Shown: in pieces, positions 62,434-64,000 of the stretch | How positions within the stretch are numbered: the first letter of the stretch is position 1 | Layout: each line of letters opens with the position of its first letter | From: Gammaproteobacteria bacterium | GTDB taxonomy: Bacteria; Pseudomonadota; Gammaproteobacteria; Xanthomonadales; Marinicellaceae | Direction of reading: 5' to 3' | Length of the DNA stretch: 64,000 bases | Assembly: GCA_041395445.1 (NCBI GenBank) | Contig: JAWLAO010000007.1 | Location: 117,860 to 181,859 of the forward strand | Made by a program: the position numbers and the translations under genes | Notes under the pieces: generated by a model | What the model was told of the DNA's origin: nothing | What the model saw: only the letters and a program-made list of their open reading frames with translations | Databases searched by the model: none

Positions 62434-64000
62434 TTAGTTCTTGTTAATTTGTTTTGTTAGTAATTCAACCAAACGCTGTTGTTCATTCTGAGTTAAACCG
62501 GATTCTGATTGTTTTCTTCTCAGAGTTTCTATTTCATTTTTCTCAATTGTTTTTGCAAAGTAACTCAAAATATCATCCAGTTCAAATATCAATTGATCGC
62601 TATTTAAATCGAGTGGTATAGCTGCCAATTGACTGAGATGTTGAGAGGCTTTATGTTGCTGAAAACCTTCGATAATACCAGCTGTGGTAATATGAGGGTT
62701 AGAACGACAAAAATCAATAATATCAGTCAGAATTTTTGTACCATTTTGGTTTAAAAGTGCTAAATCTGTTGTTTCAGGGATTTTCTCGACTAAATGCGGG
62801 CTGTTAAGTAAGATTGCAATGGCTTTCCTAACCGGGTTCCATTGTTGTACCGGTTGGATTTTAACCTCTGTAGAGTGATTAAAATCAGTCTGAGATTTGC
62901 TTAAATTATTGATTTCGGCAATCAATAGTTTTTTAAATTCACCTTTCGGCAATTGATTGACATATTGTTTGCTGTTTTCGATGAATTTGGCTCTGCCGTC
63001 AATGCTTGATAAATCCACATCTCGTGAAATAGTCTCAATGAGAAAAACAGATAAAGTCGTGGCATTATCAATTTTGTGTTTGAAATTTTCTGTTCCAAAC
63101 TCCTGAATATAAGTATCCGGGTCATGTGACTGTGGCAGGAATAAAAAGCGAATACTTTTATCATCCCGATAGTTCGGTAACGAAGTCACTAAGGCTTTCC
63201 AGGCTGCTTCTCGTCCGGCTGTATCGCCATCAAAGCAAAAAATGATTTCATCATAAGCCCGTAAAAGAGTGATGATATGCTGGCTGCTGGTGGCGGTTCC
63301 CAAAGTGGCAACAGCATTTTTTACGCCTGCTTGGTGAAGCGCAATCACATCCATATAACCTTCTACGACAATAATTTGCTTGGAGTCACCGTATTTACGG
63401 GCAAGATTGTAACCGTAAAGCTCTTTGCTTTTATGAAATAAAGGAGTTTCCGGTGAGTTCAGATATTTGGGTTTTTGGTCTTGAGTTATGGCTCTTCCGC
63501 CGAATGCAATCACTCGCCCTCGTTTGTCTGAGATTGGAAAAATCACTCGATTTCTGAATTTATCATAAACTTTTCCATGATCATTCTTAGTGACTAATCC
63601 AGCTTCAAAAAGATTGTTGATTTCTTGATGAGGAAAACTTTTAAGCAACCCATCCCACAGATCAGGTGCATATCCTATCTGAAATAAATCCAGAACCTCC
63701 TGAGAGATATTTCTTTGCGCCATATATCGTTTGGCAACTTCAGAATGTTTGAAGTGATAGGTGAAAAAACGATTGGCTCGGCTAGTTAATTCGTATAAAT
63801 TTTTGCTTTTATTATTTTGCTGAAAAGATGTTTTAGGAATTGCTAAACCTGCCGATTGTGCCAGAGTTTCAACGGCATCAACAAATTCCATTCCTTCAAA
63901 ATCCATTAAAAACCGAATGGCCGAACCATGCTTTCCACAACCAAAACAATGATAAAATTGCTTATGCTGGCTGACAGTGAATGAAGGGGTATTTTCTGTA
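62434..64000 (-). CDS. dnaG: DNA primase, N-terminus beyond the window
   Basis: The frame runs to the window edge and continues outside it. The first visible residues include FYHCFGCGKHGSAIRF, the second half of the N-terminal zinc ribbon. The catalytic TOPRIM core follows (VVEGYMDVIALHQAGVKNAVATLGTA, CFDGDTAGREAA) and then the DnaB-binding C-terminal domain. It makes RNA primers for replication. The dnaG-rpoD order is the classical macromolecular synthesis operon; rpsU would be expected upstream. Confidence 0.96.
   Translation of the reverse strand, partial: TENTPSFTVSQHKQFYHCFGCGKHGSAIRFLMDFEGMEFVDAVETLAQSAGLAIPKTSFQQNNKSKNLYELTSRANRFFTYHFKHSEVAKRYMAQRNISQEVLDLFQIGYAPDLWDGLLKSFPHQEINNLFEAGLVTKNDHGKVYDKFRNRVIFPISDKRGRVIAFGGRAITQDQKPKYLNSPETPLFHKSKELYGYNLARKYGDSKQIIVVEGYMDVIALHQAGVKNAVATLGTATSSQHIITLLRAYDEIIFCFDGDTAGREAAWKALVTSLPNYRDDKSIRFLFLPQSHDPDTYIQEFGTENFKHKIDNATTLSVFLIETISRDVDLSSIDGRAKFIENSKQYVNQLPKGEFKKLLIAEINNLSKSQTDFNHSTEVKIQPVQQWNPVRKAIAILLNSPHLVEKIPETTDLALLNQNGTKILTDIIDFCRSNPHITTAGIIEGFQQHKASQHLSQLAAIPLDLNSDQLIFELDDILSYFAKTIEKNEIETLRRKQSESGLTQNEQQRLVELLTKQINKN

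Overview
The window looks like a chromosomal segment of a low-GC, free-living gammaproteobacterium. The evidence is the dnaG-rpoD pair, GlnE, MnmC, TrmL, UbiA, SdaA, TrxC, a UvrY/GacA-type regulator, a PilH-type receiver, the long-form GAPDH and a BatABD/MoxR operon. Several exported proteins carry CSLREA or choice-of-anchor-Q type beta-helix architecture and end in an 'IFxNGFE'-like tail. I associate that combination with Marinicella-like or Xanthomonadales-like bacteria. This assignment is inference from recalled families; no search was run.

Layout. 0.2-5 kb: an IscA-like carrier, then a convergent TetR-adaptor-RND efflux operon with a palindromic operator over the tetR start. 5-9.7 kb: WYL regulator, DUF924, HIT protein, glutathione peroxidase, OsmC protein and a CPBP-like membrane protein. 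9.68-9.84 kb: a candidate small RNA with its own promoter, an overlapping Fur-box-like sequence and a strong intrinsic terminator. 10-17 kb: DUF3667 protein, PLP dehydratase and two tandemly duplicated giant beta-helix exoproteins. 17-25 kb, mostly minus strand: mnmC, a shortened glnE, an orphan TRAP-type binding protein, a DUF4124 protein and a DUF885 peptidase. 25-28.4 kb is a mobile-element graveyard: dispersed repeat, decayed IS3-family element, decayed IS5-family transposase and gene remnants. 28.5-31 kb: a small exported protein and a third beta-helix protein.

31-36.5 kb: a SixA-like phosphatase broken by one in-frame TGA, trxC, uvrY, GAPDH, a patatin phospholipase and an oxygen-binding di-iron-type protein with an FNR-type palindrome upstream. 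36.7-44.2 kb: an adaptor lipoprotein plus two overlapping RND permeases. 44.2-51.5 kb: PilH-like receiver, glutaredoxin-like protein, a secreted M14 carboxypeptidase carrying the same C-terminal tail, a phytase-like lipoprotein, NUDIX protein, TrmL, UbiA and two lipoproteins. 51.6-58.6 kb: a complete MoxR-DUF58-DUF4381-BatA-BatB/C-BatD operon. 58.6-64 kb, minus strand: a 56-residue membrane peptide, sdaA, rpoD and dnaG (cut by the window edge).

The most interesting points are: (i) a short shared C-terminal tail on four exported proteins of different architecture, a candidate sorting or secretion signal; (ii) the putative iron-regulated sRNA; (iii) the single-codon TGA lesion in sixA; (iv) the shortened GlnE; and (v) the tandem duplication of the beta-helix genes together with their promoter regions.
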